Assembly: GCA_025362035.1 (NCBI GenBank)
Contig: JANYIN010000102.1
Location: 1-64,000, forward strand
From: Gemmatimonadaceae bacterium
GTDB lineage: Bacteria > Gemmatimonadota > Gemmatimonadetes > Gemmatimonadales > Gemmatimonadaceae
DNA: 64,000 nucleotides
Direction: 5' to 3'
Part shown: positions 54,794 through 64,000 of the stretch, piece after piece
Position numbering within the stretch: the first letter of the stretch is position 1
Layout of the letters: each line of letters starts with the position of its first letter
Made by a program: the position numbers and the translations under genes
The notes under the pieces: generated by a model
What the model was told of the DNA's origin: nothing
What the model saw: the letters and a program-made list of their open reading frames with translations, nothing else
Databases searched by the model: none

Positions 54794-55935
54794 ACATCCA
54801 CGAATATCAGGCCAAGGAGCTTCTGCGCGCCGAAGGCGTGCCGATTCCACCGGGAGAAATCGCCAGCACTCCCGAGCAGGCCGAAGCGATCGCGAAGAAG
54901 CTGGGCGGCATGGTCGTGGTGAAGGCTCAGGTCCATGCCGGCGGGCGCGGCAAGGCCGGCGGCGTGAAGCTCGCCAAGTCTCCCGAGGAGGCGCGCGAGC
55001 TCGCGAGCCGGATCCTCGGCATGAAGATCAAGGGCTTGACCGTACATACGGTGCTGGTCACCGCCGCCGCCGAAATCGCGAGCGAAGCGTACGTGGGCAT
55101 CATCCTGGACCGCGCGACCAAGAAGCCGGTATTCATGGTGAGCGCGGCTGGCGGCATCGACATCGAAGAGGTGGCCGCGACAACGCCCGAGAAGATCCTC
55201 AAGCTGCCCATCGATACGCGGTACGGGTTGCTGGCGTATCAGGCGTCGGAGCTCGGCTTCTTTCTGTTCGACGATCTGAAGAAGGTGCGCGCCGCGTCGA
55301 AGATCATGATGGCGCTTTACCAGGCGTTCATGAAGAACGGCGCATCGCTCGCCGAGATCAACCCGCTGGTCGTCACCCTCGCGGGAGACGTGATCGCGCT
55401 CGACGCAAAGATCTCCATCGATGACAATGAGCTGGATCGCCACCCCGAACTCGAGGCGCTGCGCGACGAGACCGCCGAGGAGCCAAGCGAGGTGGATGCG
55501 CGCAACTCGCATCTGACGTTCATCAAGCTCGACGGCGACGTCGGCTGCATCGTGAACGGCGCGGGCCTCGCCATGGCCACCATGGACCTCGTGAAGTACT
55601 ACGGGGGCGAGCCAGCCAACTTCCTGGACATCGGCGGTTCTTCGAACCCCGAAAAGGTGGTGAATGCGCTGCGCATCATCACAGCGGAGCCGCATGTGAA
55701 GGCTATCCTGTTCAATATCTTCGGCGGCATCACCCGCACCGACGACGTCGCGAACGGCATCGTGACCGCGACGAAGGCCAACCCGCTCAAGATCCCGATC
55801 GTCATTCGCCTCACCGGAACGAACGAAGAAATCGCCATGCAGATTCTCACCGAGAATGGATTCACGGCGTCGTCCGACATGGACGAAGCCGTGAAGAAGG
55901 CCGTGGCGCTCGCGAAGGGAGGACAGGCCGCGTGA
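54790..55935 (+). CDS. sucC: Succinyl-CoA synthetase beta subunit (ADP-forming)
   Basis: [67 protein letters not shown]. Confidence 0.97.
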   Translation: MNIHEYQAKELLRAEGVPIPPGEIASTPEQAEAIAKKLGGMVVVKAQVHAGGRGKAGGVKLAKSPEEARELASRILGMKIKGLTVHTVLVTAAAEIASEAYVGIILDRATKKPVFMVSAAGGIDIEEVAATTPEKILKLPIDTRYGLLAYQASELGFFLFDDLKKVRAASKIMMALYQAFMKNGASLAEINPLVVTLAGDVIALDAKISIDDNELDRHPELEALRDETAEEPSEVDARNSHLTFIKLDGDVGCIVNGAGLAMATMDLVKYYGGEPANFLDIGGSSNPEKVVNALRIITAEPHVKAILFNIFGGITRTDDVANGIVTATKANPLKIPIVIRLTGTNEEIAMQILTENGFTASSDMDEAVKKAVALAKGGQAA

Positions 55936-56801
55936 GCATCTTCATCGACAACTCCACCACCGTCATCGTTCAGGGAATCACGGGTCGCGATGGCGGTTTC
56001 CACACCAAGCAGATGCTCGAGTACGGGACCAGGATCGTCGGCGGCGTCACACCTGGAAAGGGCGGACAGACGTTCGACGGAACGGTACCGGTATTCAACT
56101 CCGTGCATGCCGCGGTGAAGGCCACCGGAGCGAACACGTCGGTCATTTACGTGCCACCCATGTTCGCGGCGGACGCGATGATGGAAGCCGCCGACGCGGG
56201 CATCCGGCTGATCGTTTGCATCACCGAGGGCGTTCCCGTGCTCGACATGACGCGGGTCTACCCGTTCGTACAGGAGAAGGGTGCGCGTCTTCTGGGCCCG
56301 AACTGCCCGGGTCTGATCACGCCGGGGCAGAGCAAGGTCGGCATCATTCCGGGCCGAATCTGCACACCGGGTCATGTGGGCGTGGTAAGCCGATCAGGCA
56401 CGCTCACGTACGAGATCGTGTACCAGCTCACGCGCGCTGGCATGGGACAGAGCTCGTGCGTCGGCATCGGTGGAGATCCAATCAACGGAACGAATTTCAT
56501 CGACTGCCTGTCCGCATTCGAAAACGATCCCGACACCCATGCCGTGGCGATGATGGGTGAGATCGGTGGCACCGATGAGCAGGAGGCGGCGGAGTTCGTG
56601 GCGACGCGCATGACGAAGCCCGTCGTCGGCTTCATCGCAGGCCAGACCGCTCCCGCGGGTCGCCGAATGGGCCATGCGGGTGCAATCATCTCGGGCTCGG
56701 CGGGCACCGCGACCGAAAAGATCGAGGCGTTCGAGCAGGCAGGCATGGGCGTGGCCAAGCGCCCCATCGACTTCGTGACCCTGTTGAAAGCGCGCATGTG
56801 A
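55932..56801 (+). CDS. sucD: Succinyl-CoA synthetase alpha subunit
   Basis: [51 protein letters not shown]. Confidence 0.97.
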   Translation: MSIFIDNSTTVIVQGITGRDGGFHTKQMLEYGTRIVGGVTPGKGGQTFDGTVPVFNSVHAAVKATGANTSVIYVPPMFAADAMMEAADAGIRLIVCITEGVPVLDMTRVYPFVQEKGARLLGPNCPGLITPGQSKVGIIPGRICTPGHVGVVSRSGTLTYEIVYQLTRAGMGQSSCVGIGGDPINGTNFIDCLSAFENDPDTHAVAMMGEIGGTDEQEAAEFVATRMTKPVVGFIAGQTAPAGRRMGHAGAIISGSAGTATEKIEAFEQAGMGVAKRPIDFVTLLKARM

Positions 56802-56811
56802 GCGGCGCGAC

Positions 56812-57699
56812 GTGAGACTGCGCGACTTCCTCGCTGCCGAGCGGATGGTCACTCCGCTCGGCGCCACGTCGCTGGCGGACGCGTCGGCGACGCTTGTCGA
56901 TCGACTGGCAGCGGCTCATGGAGTCCTCGACGCGGCAAAGTTGCGGCGGCGGGTGAGCGAATCGGGCGCCGAGGATGTCGTGGCGATGGGCGACCGTGCA
57001 TTCCTGCTGCACTATCGCACGGACAGCGTGGGCCAGCTGCTGGTGGCGATCGGCGTGGCGGCGCAGCCGCTCTGCGTGGGAATCGGTGAGGAGGAGACGC
57101 GGTGTGCGCGCATCGTGCTTCTGATCGTCACACCACCGCGGCACGCGGCACGGTACATCCAGGTCGTGGGAGCGTTCGCGCGACTTCTGCGACAACCGGC
57201 GGAACTGCAAGCGATGCTCTCCGCGCCAAGCGCCGAGGCACTGGCAGGGTTGTCCAGCTTCGCCGAGTACCGTCTGCCGGAACAGCTCACCGTGCGGGAC
57301 GTGATGAGCGACCAACCGAGAACTGTCAGCGCGGAATCGCCGCTGCGAGAAGCAGCCAAGACGCTGGTGCGGACCGGGCTCGGCGCTCTTCCCGTGGTGG
57401 ATGACCAGGGGCGAGTGTTGGGTATGGTGAGCGAGCGGGAGGTGATCCGTCATCTGCTCACCATCCAGGCCTTTACCGGTCCCGACGCGCGCGTCGCGTC
57501 ACCACTTCCCTCCGGCGCCAAGACTGTGCGCGACGTCATGTCCCGGCAGGTGTTGTGCGTTGCGCCCGAGCAGCCGCTGGCGGAGGTGGCGTCGTTGATG
57601 AGCAACAAGGACGTGGATCGCGTACCGGTGGTGCGCGAGGGACGCCTCGTCGGCTTCCTGACGCGGGGCGACATCGTGCGAAAGCTGATCGGATCCTGA
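56812..57699 (+). CDS. PTS EIIA type-2-like domain fused to two CBS domains
   Basis: N-terminal half aligns by eye with EIIA-Ntr/Fru (FLLHYRTDSVGQLLVAIGV around the His); C-terminal VRDVMSDQPRTV... and VRDVMSRQVLCV... CBS pair. Confidence 0.75.
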   Translation: MRLRDFLAAERMVTPLGATSLADASATLVDRLAAAHGVLDAAKLRRRVSESGAEDVVAMGDRAFLLHYRTDSVGQLLVAIGVAAQPLCVGIGEEETRCARIVLLIVTPPRHAARYIQVVGAFARLLRQPAELQAMLSAPSAEALAGLSSFAEYRLPEQLTVRDVMSDQPRTVSAESPLREAAKTLVRTGLGALPVVDDQGRVLGMVSEREVIRHLLTIQAFTGPDARVASPLPSGAKTVRDVMSRQVLCVAPEQPLAEVASLMSNKDVDRVPVVREGRLVGFLTRGDIVRKLIGS

Positions 57700-57857
57700 G
57701 GCTTGTCGGGCGTGGTATCTTTGTTCGTTCACTGGTGCAGGCGGCGGGTGGGTACGCATGTCCCGCCCTGTCGAACTCGGTGAGTCGAACAAATTTCTCG
57801 GGTCAATTTCACGGGCCGGCCTTTGCTGGCGCCGTGCACGCACAGGAGCAACAGCAC

Positions 57858-58283
57858 ATGGCTGGCAAGTCGACGCTCACCATCGTCAAACCGGACGCCT
57901 TTGGCGGCGGGAAGGCTGGAAAGATCATCGCCCTGCTCGAGGCGAAGGGCTTCACGGTGAAGGCCGCCCGGGTGCTGCAGATGACCCGCACGCAGGCAGG
58001 GGAGTTTTACGCGGTTCATCGCGAGCGGCCGTTTTATGGCGAGCTGGTGGAGTTCATGACGTCGGGCGCGTGCATGCCATTGGTGCTCGGGCGGGAGGAC
58101 GCGGTGCAGGCACTGCGCGATGTCATCGGCGCGACGGATCCCGCCGAGGCCGCCGCGGGCACGGTTCGCAAGCTCTACGCGGAATCGAAGGGGCGGAACG
58201 CGATTCATGCGTCAGATTCGGATGAAAACGCGCAGCGGGAAGCGCGATTCTTTTTCCCCGAGACCGAGTTGCTGTTCGGTTGA
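57858..58283 (+). CDS. ndk: Nucleoside diphosphate kinase
   Basis: TLTIVKPDAFGGGKAGKII; NAIHASDSDENAQREARFFF. Confidence 0.97.
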   Translation: MAGKSTLTIVKPDAFGGGKAGKIIALLEAKGFTVKAARVLQMTRTQAGEFYAVHRERPFYGELVEFMTSGACMPLVLGREDAVQALRDVIGATDPAEAAAGTVRKLYAESKGRNAIHASDSDENAQREARFFFPETELLFG

Positions 58284-58378
58284 CCGCAGCGGCGGCGCGG
58301 TGGAAGATGGAGGGCTGTGGGACAGGCGCAGCGACTTTCGTCGAGACTTGATAAGTGGTTGAGGCGCAAGTAGTTTTC

Positions 58379-58900
58379 ATGGCTATGCTGTCCTTTGACA
58401 TTCGGTCGCTGGCCGAGCGCGCTGTGGCCGTGGACGATACGTTGTCGGCAGACGATTCGGTGTGGCTGGCGGGTGATCCGAAGCCGATTGGCGCCATTCA
58501 CGTGAAGGGGCGCTTGTCGCCGGCTGGGCCGGACCGGTACTACTGGCACGGTTCGATCGAGGGAGACGTGTCGTTGGCTTGCAGTCGCTGTCTGGGTGAC
58601 GCCGACGCCCATGTTTCCGACGAGGCACACGTGATCTTCGCGGAAGCGAAGAGCGAGGGTGTGGAAGATGATCCTGATGTGTTTCTGCTCGACGACCGGT
58701 TGCCGGATCTCGATCTACGGCCGGCCCTTCGCGAGCAGTGGTTGTTGAACGTTCCAGGCTACGCGTTGTGCCGGGACGACTGTAAGGGGCTGTGCCCAAC
58801 GTGTGGCGCCGAATTGAATCTCGGCCCTTGCGCGTGTGCTTCGTCCGCGGCGGATCCTCGCTGGGACGCGCTGCGCAAGTCGCGCGGCGGGCAGAGCTGA
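58379..58900 (+). CDS. DUF177/YceD family protein
   Basis: CSRCLGDADAHV; CRDDCKGLCPTCGAELNLGPC; directly upstream of rpmF. Confidence 0.9.
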   Translation: MAMLSFDIRSLAERAVAVDDTLSADDSVWLAGDPKPIGAIHVKGRLSPAGPDRYYWHGSIEGDVSLACSRCLGDADAHVSDEAHVIFAEAKSEGVEDDPDVFLLDDRLPDLDLRPALREQWLLNVPGYALCRDDCKGLCPTCGAELNLGPCACASSAADPRWDALRKSRGGQS

Positions 58901-58934
58901 GTCGTACCGGTTCTTATCCTTTTCCGACCAGACC

Positions 58935-59117
58935 ATGGCCGTTCCGAAGCGCAGAACCAGCAAGCGAAAGAAGCGGGCACGCAACACGCACAAGGTCGCG
59001 CCCGCGATCGCGATCCAGAAGTGTCCCCGATGTCAGGCGATGAAGCGTCCGCATCATGTGTGCGCGGAATGCGGATATTATGCAGGTGAGCAGCGAGTAG
59101 CCGCCAAGGAAGCCTGA
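58935..59117 (+). CDS. rpmF: 50S ribosomal protein L32
   Basis: MAVPKRRTSKRKKRARNTH; zinc-ribbon CPRC...CAECGYY. Confidence 0.96.
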   Translation: MAVPKRRTSKRKKRARNTHKVAPAIAIQKCPRCQAMKRPHHVCAECGYYAGEQRVAAKEA

Positions 59118-59119
59118 CA

Positions 59120-60139
59120 TTGGCGCGGATCGCGTTGGACGCCATGGGGGGCGATTTTGCCCCTCAGGCGACCGTAGCCGGGGCGCTGTTGGCGCTCGCC
59201 GAGCTCGATCCCGCGCACAGTATTCAGCTCGTCGGACGGACCGCCGTCGTGGAGGCGCAACTTCGCGCCCTGCTCGACGGCGAGCTGTCGTCGCACGCCG
59301 CCCAACGTGATCGCATCGCGATCGTCGAGGCGCCCGATGTCATCGAGATGTCGGACAAGCCCAGCACGGCCATGCGCGGAAAGCCGAACAGTTCGATGGC
59401 CGTGGGGCTGCGCATGCAGTCCGAAGGCATGTCGGATGCCTTCGTATCGGCCGGAAGCACCGGGGCGCAGATGGCTGCGTCCATGGTTCTGCTAAAGTTG
59501 CATCCAGGGCTGAAGCGGCCCGCGATCGTCACGCTCTTCCCTTCGGCACGCCACGCCGTGGCCGTGCTGGATTCGGGGGCCAACGTCGACTGCTCCTCCG
59601 ATGAGCTGGTACAGTTTGCCCGCCTGGGCGCGGCCTACGCGGAATGCGTGCTGGGCCGGCCCAATCCGGCCATCGGACTGCTGAGTGTCGGGGAAGAACC
59701 CGAAAAGGGCGACGCCGTGACGAAGGAGGCGAACCAGCTGCTCCAGGCCTCCGGCCTCAACTTCATCGGCAACGTGGAAGGCCGTGATCTGCCCACGGGC
59801 GGCACCGATCGCCAGCACGTGGACGTGGTGGTCTGCGACGGCTTCGTGGGCAACGTACTGCTCAAGTTTTACGAAGCCATCGCTCCCTTCATGATCGAGA
59901 CGCTTCGCGCGGCCGGCGTGGATGCGGCGCACCTGGCGATGGCGCTTCAGCACCTGGACTACTCCGAGTACGGTGGCGCACCGCTGCTCGGCGTGCGCGG
60001 CGTGAGCATCATCGCACACGGGAAGTCCTCACCACGCGCGATCAAGGGAGCGATCAAGGTCGCACTCCAGGCGGTCACCAGCGGCATGAACGACGTGATT
60101 GGGGAGCGCCTCGGTTCACCGAAGGAGCACGCCGCGTGA
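59120..60139 (+). CDS. plsX: Phosphate acyltransferase PlsX
   Basis: IALDAMGGDFAPQATVAGA; SAGSTGAQMAAS. Confidence 0.95.
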   Translation: MARIALDAMGGDFAPQATVAGALLALAELDPAHSIQLVGRTAVVEAQLRALLDGELSSHAAQRDRIAIVEAPDVIEMSDKPSTAMRGKPNSSMAVGLRMQSEGMSDAFVSAGSTGAQMAASMVLLKLHPGLKRPAIVTLFPSARHAVAVLDSGANVDCSSDELVQFARLGAAYAECVLGRPNPAIGLLSVGEEPEKGDAVTKEANQLLQASGLNFIGNVEGRDLPTGGTDRQHVDVVVCDGFVGNVLLKFYEAIAPFMIETLRAAGVDAAHLAMALQHLDYSEYGGAPLLGVRGVSIIAHGKSSPRAIKGAIKVALQAVTSGMNDVIGERLGSPKEHAA

Positions 60140-61131
60140 AACGTCCCGTCGCCTATGTCGCGGGCACGGGACGTGGGATCCCGGAACGCGTCATGACCAA
60201 CCACGACTTCGCCGCGCTGGGCCTCGATACCAATCATGAATGGATTTTCGAGCGCACGGGAATCGTGCAACGACACATCGCCTCGGACGCCGAGACGACC
60301 TGCTGGATGGCGGCCAAAGCAGCGCGGCAGGCGATGTCGCGCGCCGGCGTAGGACCTGGCGAGATCGACGCGATCGTCTTGAGCACGGCGACTCCCGACC
60401 GCTTGCTGCCGTCCACCGCAGTGGACCTCCAGGCGGAACTGGGCGCAACGCGCGCCGCCGCGTTCGATGTGTCCGCTGCGTGTTCGGGCTGGATCTACGG
60501 CATGACCGTGGCGGAAGGGTTGATGCAGTCCGGGGTCGTTGAAACGGCCCTTGTCGTCGGCGCCGAGAAAATGAGCGCCATCGTCGACTGGCGAGACCGC
60601 TCCACTTGCGTGCTGTTCGGCGACGGCGCCGGCGCGGCCGTGCTCAAGCGCGCCAGGCCGAACTCGTCGCGCGGCATCCTGAGCACGTTCATGCGCAGTG
60701 ACGGGACGCTCGCGGAGCTGCTGTGGCGTCCGAGCGGCGGCGCGACGATCCCCTTCAGCGAGCGCGTGCTCCAGGACCGGTCGTCCTTCGTCCGCATGGC
60801 CGGCCGCGAGACATTCAAGCACGCCGTCCGGTCGATGAGCGAAGCGTGCGATCGGGCCCTCGACGGTGCCAAGCTGCGTGCCGAGGACATCGACATCCTG
60901 ATTCCCCACCAGGCAAATGTTCGCATCATCGAAGCGACGGCGAAGTACGCCAGTGTTCCGATGGACAAGGTGTACGTGAACGTCGACCGATACGGCAATA
61001 CGTCGTCCGCGTCCATTCCCATCGCGCTCGACGAGGCCATGGAGTCGGGACGCGTGACGGAGGGGACCACGGCGCTATGCGTGGCCTTTGGCGCCGGTTT
61101 CACCTGGGGCTCCATGGTCATCCGGTTCTAG
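60136..61131 (+). CDS. fabH: Beta-ketoacyl-ACP synthase III
   Basis: FDVSAACSGWIYGM; PHQANVRIIEA; NRYGNTSSASIPIAL-like VDRYGNTSSASIPIAL. Confidence 0.96.
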   Translation: MKRPVAYVAGTGRGIPERVMTNHDFAALGLDTNHEWIFERTGIVQRHIASDAETTCWMAAKAARQAMSRAGVGPGEIDAIVLSTATPDRLLPSTAVDLQAELGATRAAAFDVSAACSGWIYGMTVAEGLMQSGVVETALVVGAEKMSAIVDWRDRSTCVLFGDGAGAAVLKRARPNSSRGILSTFMRSDGTLAELLWRPSGGATIPFSERVLQDRSSFVRMAGRETFKHAVRSMSEACDRALDGAKLRAEDIDILIPHQANVRIIEATAKYASVPMDKVYVNVDRYGNTSSASIPIALDEAMESGRVTEGTTALCVAFGAGFTWGSMVIRF

Positions 61132-61133
61132 GG

Positions 61134-62075
61134 ATGCCGAACGTCGTCCTACTGTTCCCCGGACAGGGCTCGCAGTCGCCCGGCATGGGCAAGGATCTCG
61201 CCGCGCGGTTTCCGGTTGCGCGTGAGGTGTTTCTGGCCGCGGACGTCGCGATCAACGCCCCGTTGAGCCGGCTGTGTTTCGAGGGGCCCGAGGAAGCGCT
61301 GACGCTGACGCTGAATGCGCAACCCGCGCTGCTCACGCACGGCGCGGCCGTCTGGGCCGTGATTCGCGACGTGATCGGGCCGCATGTGGTGGCGGCCGCG
61401 GGGCATTCGCTGGGCGAATTCACGGCCTATCACGCAGCGGGCGCGATCCCGCTGCGGGAGGCCGTACAACTGGTCAGAACGCGTGGCCAGCTAATGTACG
61501 ATGCCGGAGTTCACCGTCCGGGCGGAATGGCTGCGATTCTTGGCGAGACGAACATTCCCATTTGCGAGGTCTGCGAGATCGCGTCGGAGGCCGGTGTGGT
61601 CGTCCCGGCGAACTTCAACGCGCCGGGTCAGGTGGTGGTGAGCGGGGAAGACGCCGGCGTGGAGCGGGCAATGGCGGTGGCCAGGGAGCACGGAGCGAAA
61701 CGGACGATCAAGCTAAAGGTGAGCGGCGCCTTCCATTCTCCCCTGATGGACGACGCATCGGCCGGGCTCAAGGCCGCGCTGGACCTGACGCATCTGGCGG
61801 ACGCGGAGTTTCCAATCTACTCGAACGTGAACGCGCAACCGGTTGTAGAAGTTGCGCTTGCGCGGCAGCTACTACTTGATCAGTTGACCTTGCCCGTACA
61901 GTGGACGCGGGAGGTGGAGGCGATTGCGTCGCGGTACCCCGATGCGCTGTACGTCGAGATGGGGCCGGGTCACGTGCTGAGGGGCTTGGTGCGGAAGATC
62001 CTTCCGACCGCACACGTCATCCCATGTTCCACGGCGGCGGATGTGGACGCACTTTTTGCACTGGTGAGCACGTGA
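61134..62075 (+). CDS. fabD: Malonyl CoA-ACP transacylase
   Basis: LLFPGQGSQSPGMGKDL; AAGHSLGEFTAY; GAFHSPLM. Confidence 0.96.
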   Translation: MPNVVLLFPGQGSQSPGMGKDLAARFPVAREVFLAADVAINAPLSRLCFEGPEEALTLTLNAQPALLTHGAAVWAVIRDVIGPHVVAAAGHSLGEFTAYHAAGAIPLREAVQLVRTRGQLMYDAGVHRPGGMAAILGETNIPICEVCEIASEAGVVVPANFNAPGQVVVSGEDAGVERAMAVAREHGAKRTIKLKVSGAFHSPLMDDASAGLKAALDLTHLADAEFPIYSNVNAQPVVEVALARQLLLDQLTLPVQWTREVEAIASRYPDALYVEMGPGHVLRGLVRKILPTAHVIPCSTAADVDALFALVST

Positions 62076-62809
62076 GAATCGATCTGAGTGGGCGCACGGC
62101 GCTTGTGACGGGCAGTACGAGGGGCATCGGTCGCGCAATTGCCGAGTCGCTGGCGAACTCGGGCGCGCGCGTCGCCGTCGTCGGCCGCGATCCCGCGCGC
62201 GCGGAGGAGGTCGCGGCGGCAATCGCACCAACGGCGAAGGGATTCGCCGCAGACGTGAGTGACGTGAGCTCAGTGGTCACGCTTGTCGAGTCCGTTGAAA
62301 GGTCGTTCGGTCAAATCGACATCCTGGTGAACAACGCGGGCCTCACGCGCGACAACATCCTGTTCCGGATCAAGGACGACGATTGGGATACCGTGCTCGA
62401 CGCGAATCTCCGCGGCGCGTTCGTGGCCATCCGAGCGGCCGGCCGCGGCATGATGAAGCGCCGATGGGGACGGATCATCAACATCGCCAGCATCGTCGGG
62501 CTCACGGGCAACAAGGGTCAGGCGAACTACGCGGCCAGCAAGGCGGGGTTGATCGGGCTCACCAAGTCCGTCGCGAAGGAACTGGGTTCGCGGAACATTC
62601 TGGTGAACGCGGTGGCGCCGGGGTTCATCGAGACGGACATGACGGCGGCCATGGCGCCCGAGGCGCGCGCCGCGCTGTCGGCCCAGATTCCGCTGGAACG
62701 GCTCGGGACGCCGCAGGACATTGCAGGAACCGTCACGTTTCTCGCATCGGACCACGCTGCGTACATCACCGGACAGGTGTTCGTGGTGGACGGCGGCATG
62801 CTGATGTAG
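62072..62809 (+). CDS. fabG: 3-oxoacyl-ACP reductase
   Basis: GTG start; ALVTGSTRGIGRAIA; VNNAGLTRDN; YAASKAGLIGLTKSVAKE. Confidence 0.96.
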   Translation: MRIDLSGRTALVTGSTRGIGRAIAESLANSGARVAVVGRDPARAEEVAAAIAPTAKGFAADVSDVSSVVTLVESVERSFGQIDILVNNAGLTRDNILFRIKDDDWDTVLDANLRGAFVAIRAAGRGMMKRRWGRIINIASIVGLTGNKGQANYAASKAGLIGLTKSVAKELGSRNILVNAVAPGFIETDMTAAMAPEARAALSAQIPLERLGTPQDIAGTVTFLASDHAAYITGQVFVVDGGMLM

Positions 62810-62884
62810 GACGTGACGGCACGTGACACGCTCGCAGCACTTTCGCTAACTTTCCCGCGTTCAACACACACAGGAGCCAGGTCG

Positions 62885-63124
62885 ATGCCCGACAACGCCA
62901 AGAAGGTCCGTGACATCATCGAGAAGGAACTCGGAGTCGAGCGCGACAAGATGACGGATGAAGCGAGCTTCATCGAGGATCTCGGGGCCGACAGCCTCGA
63001 CATTGTCGAACTCGTGATGGAGTTCGAGAAGGAATTCAACATCGACATTCCGGACGAGGACGCCGAGAAGCTCCGCACGGTGGGCGACGCGGTTGCCTAC
63101 TTGAATACGAAGGTTGGAGCGTAA
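62885..63124 (+). CDS. acpP: Acyl carrier protein
   Basis: [33 protein letters not shown] phosphopantetheine site. Confidence 0.97.
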   Translation: MPDNAKKVRDIIEKELGVERDKMTDEASFIEDLGADSLDIVELVMEFEKEFNIDIPDEDAEKLRTVGDAVAYLNTKVGA

Positions 63125-64000
63125 TGCGACGTCGGGTCGTCGTCACTGGACTGGGTGCGGTCACGCCCATCGGCAACGATGTGGCGACGACTTGGCGCGC
63201 GATGCGGGATGGGGTGTCCGGGGCCACGTTGATCACGAAGTTCAACGCGTCCACGTTTCCGGTTCGTTTCGCGTGTGAAGTGAAGGGGTTCGATCCTCTC
63301 ACGGTCATGGAGCGGAAGGAAGCAAAGCGTGCGGATCCCTACACGCAGTACGCGGTGGTGGCGTCCGTGGAGGCGATGAACGACGCGGGACTCGGTCAGG
63401 GCGGCTTCGATGTGGACCGTACCGGCGTCATCATCGGCAGCGGGATCGGTGGCTTGAAGAGTTTCGAAGAGCAGCACGACACGTACCGCGAGCGCGGTCC
63501 CAGCAAGATCAGTCCGTTCTTCATCCCGATGTTCATCGCGGACATTGCCTCGGGCGTGGTGTCCATGCGATTCAACGCGCGCGGTCCGAACTACGCGACC
63601 GTGTCCGCCTGCGCCACGAGTGCGCACGCTATCGGTGACGCGTTTCGTACGATCCAGTACGGCGACGCGGACGTGATGGTCTCGGGCGGTGCCGAGGCGG
63701 CCGTGACGCCCATGTCGATCGGCGGCTTTGCCAACATGACCGCGCTCTCCACGCGGAACGACGACTTCGCGTCCGCGTCTCGTCCCTTCGATGCCACGCG
63801 GGACGGCTTCGTCATGGGGGAGGGTGCGGGGGTCGTCATCCTCGAGGAGTTGGAGCATGCCAGGGCGCGCGGCGCCAGAATCTACGGCGAGATCGTCGGC
63901 TACCGGGCCACCGGCGACGCGTACCATCTCACCGGCCAGCTCCCCGATCATGAGGGTCTTCAGCGGGCCATGCGAGGAGCAATGTCCGACGGCGGCCTGA
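63124..64000 (+). CDS. fabF: Beta-ketoacyl-ACP synthase II, truncated by window end
   Basis: Manual translation [24 protein letters not shown]...; VSACATSAHAIGDAF; overlaps the acpP stop; no stop before the window end. Confidence 0.93.
   Translation, partial: MRRRVVVTGLGAVTPIGNDVATTWRAMRDGVSGATLITKFNASTFPVRFACEVKGFDPLTVMERKEAKRADPYTQYAVVASVEAMNDAGLGQGGFDVDRTGVIIGSGIGGLKSFEEQHDTYRERGPSKISPFFIPMFIADIASGVVSMRFNARGPNYATVSACATSAHAIGDAFRTIQYGDADVMVSGGAEAAVTPMSIGGFANMTALSTRNDDFASASRPFDATRDGFVMGEGAGVVILEELEHARARGARIYGEIVGYRATGDAYHLTGQLPDHEGLQRAMRGAMSDGGL

Overview
The window reads as a contiguous, high-GC bacterial chromosomal segment, mostly housekeeping genes on the + strand. Gene content and order suggest Gemmatimonadota, but that is inference only. 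Main blocks: an M16 peptidase pair next to a truncated type II tRNA 3' end; a GH30 hydrolase; pepA plus an outer-membrane-like protein; yicC-gmk-rpoZ-coaBC-udg-dnaB-radA-ispD-tsaC/ywlC-LMWPTP-aroE; a divergent sulfur-carrier/BNR-propeller/ThiF-rhodanese locus; comF-gap-pgk-tpiA-[repeat array]-secG-carA-HU-moaD-moaE-moaA-mdh-sdhCAB; dcd and a complete nuoA-N operon; phosphomannomutase, UPF0182, carbamate kinase, sucCD, a PTS-IIA/CBS fusion, ndk; and DUF177-rpmF-plsX-fabHDG-acpP-fabF (fabF truncated by the window end). I found no CRISPR array, rRNA, transposase or integrase. The most unusual structure is an indel-free array of about 36 tandem 21-bp units (25414-26169) between tpiA and secG, preceded by a (CG)7 tract. 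Second is an exact 21-bp copy of the tRNA T-arm/3' end (2-22 and 3091-3111) bracketing the M16 pair, where the downstream copy lies inside a degenerate class II (Ser/Leu-like) tRNA. All family calls come from reading motifs in the translations; no database search was run.
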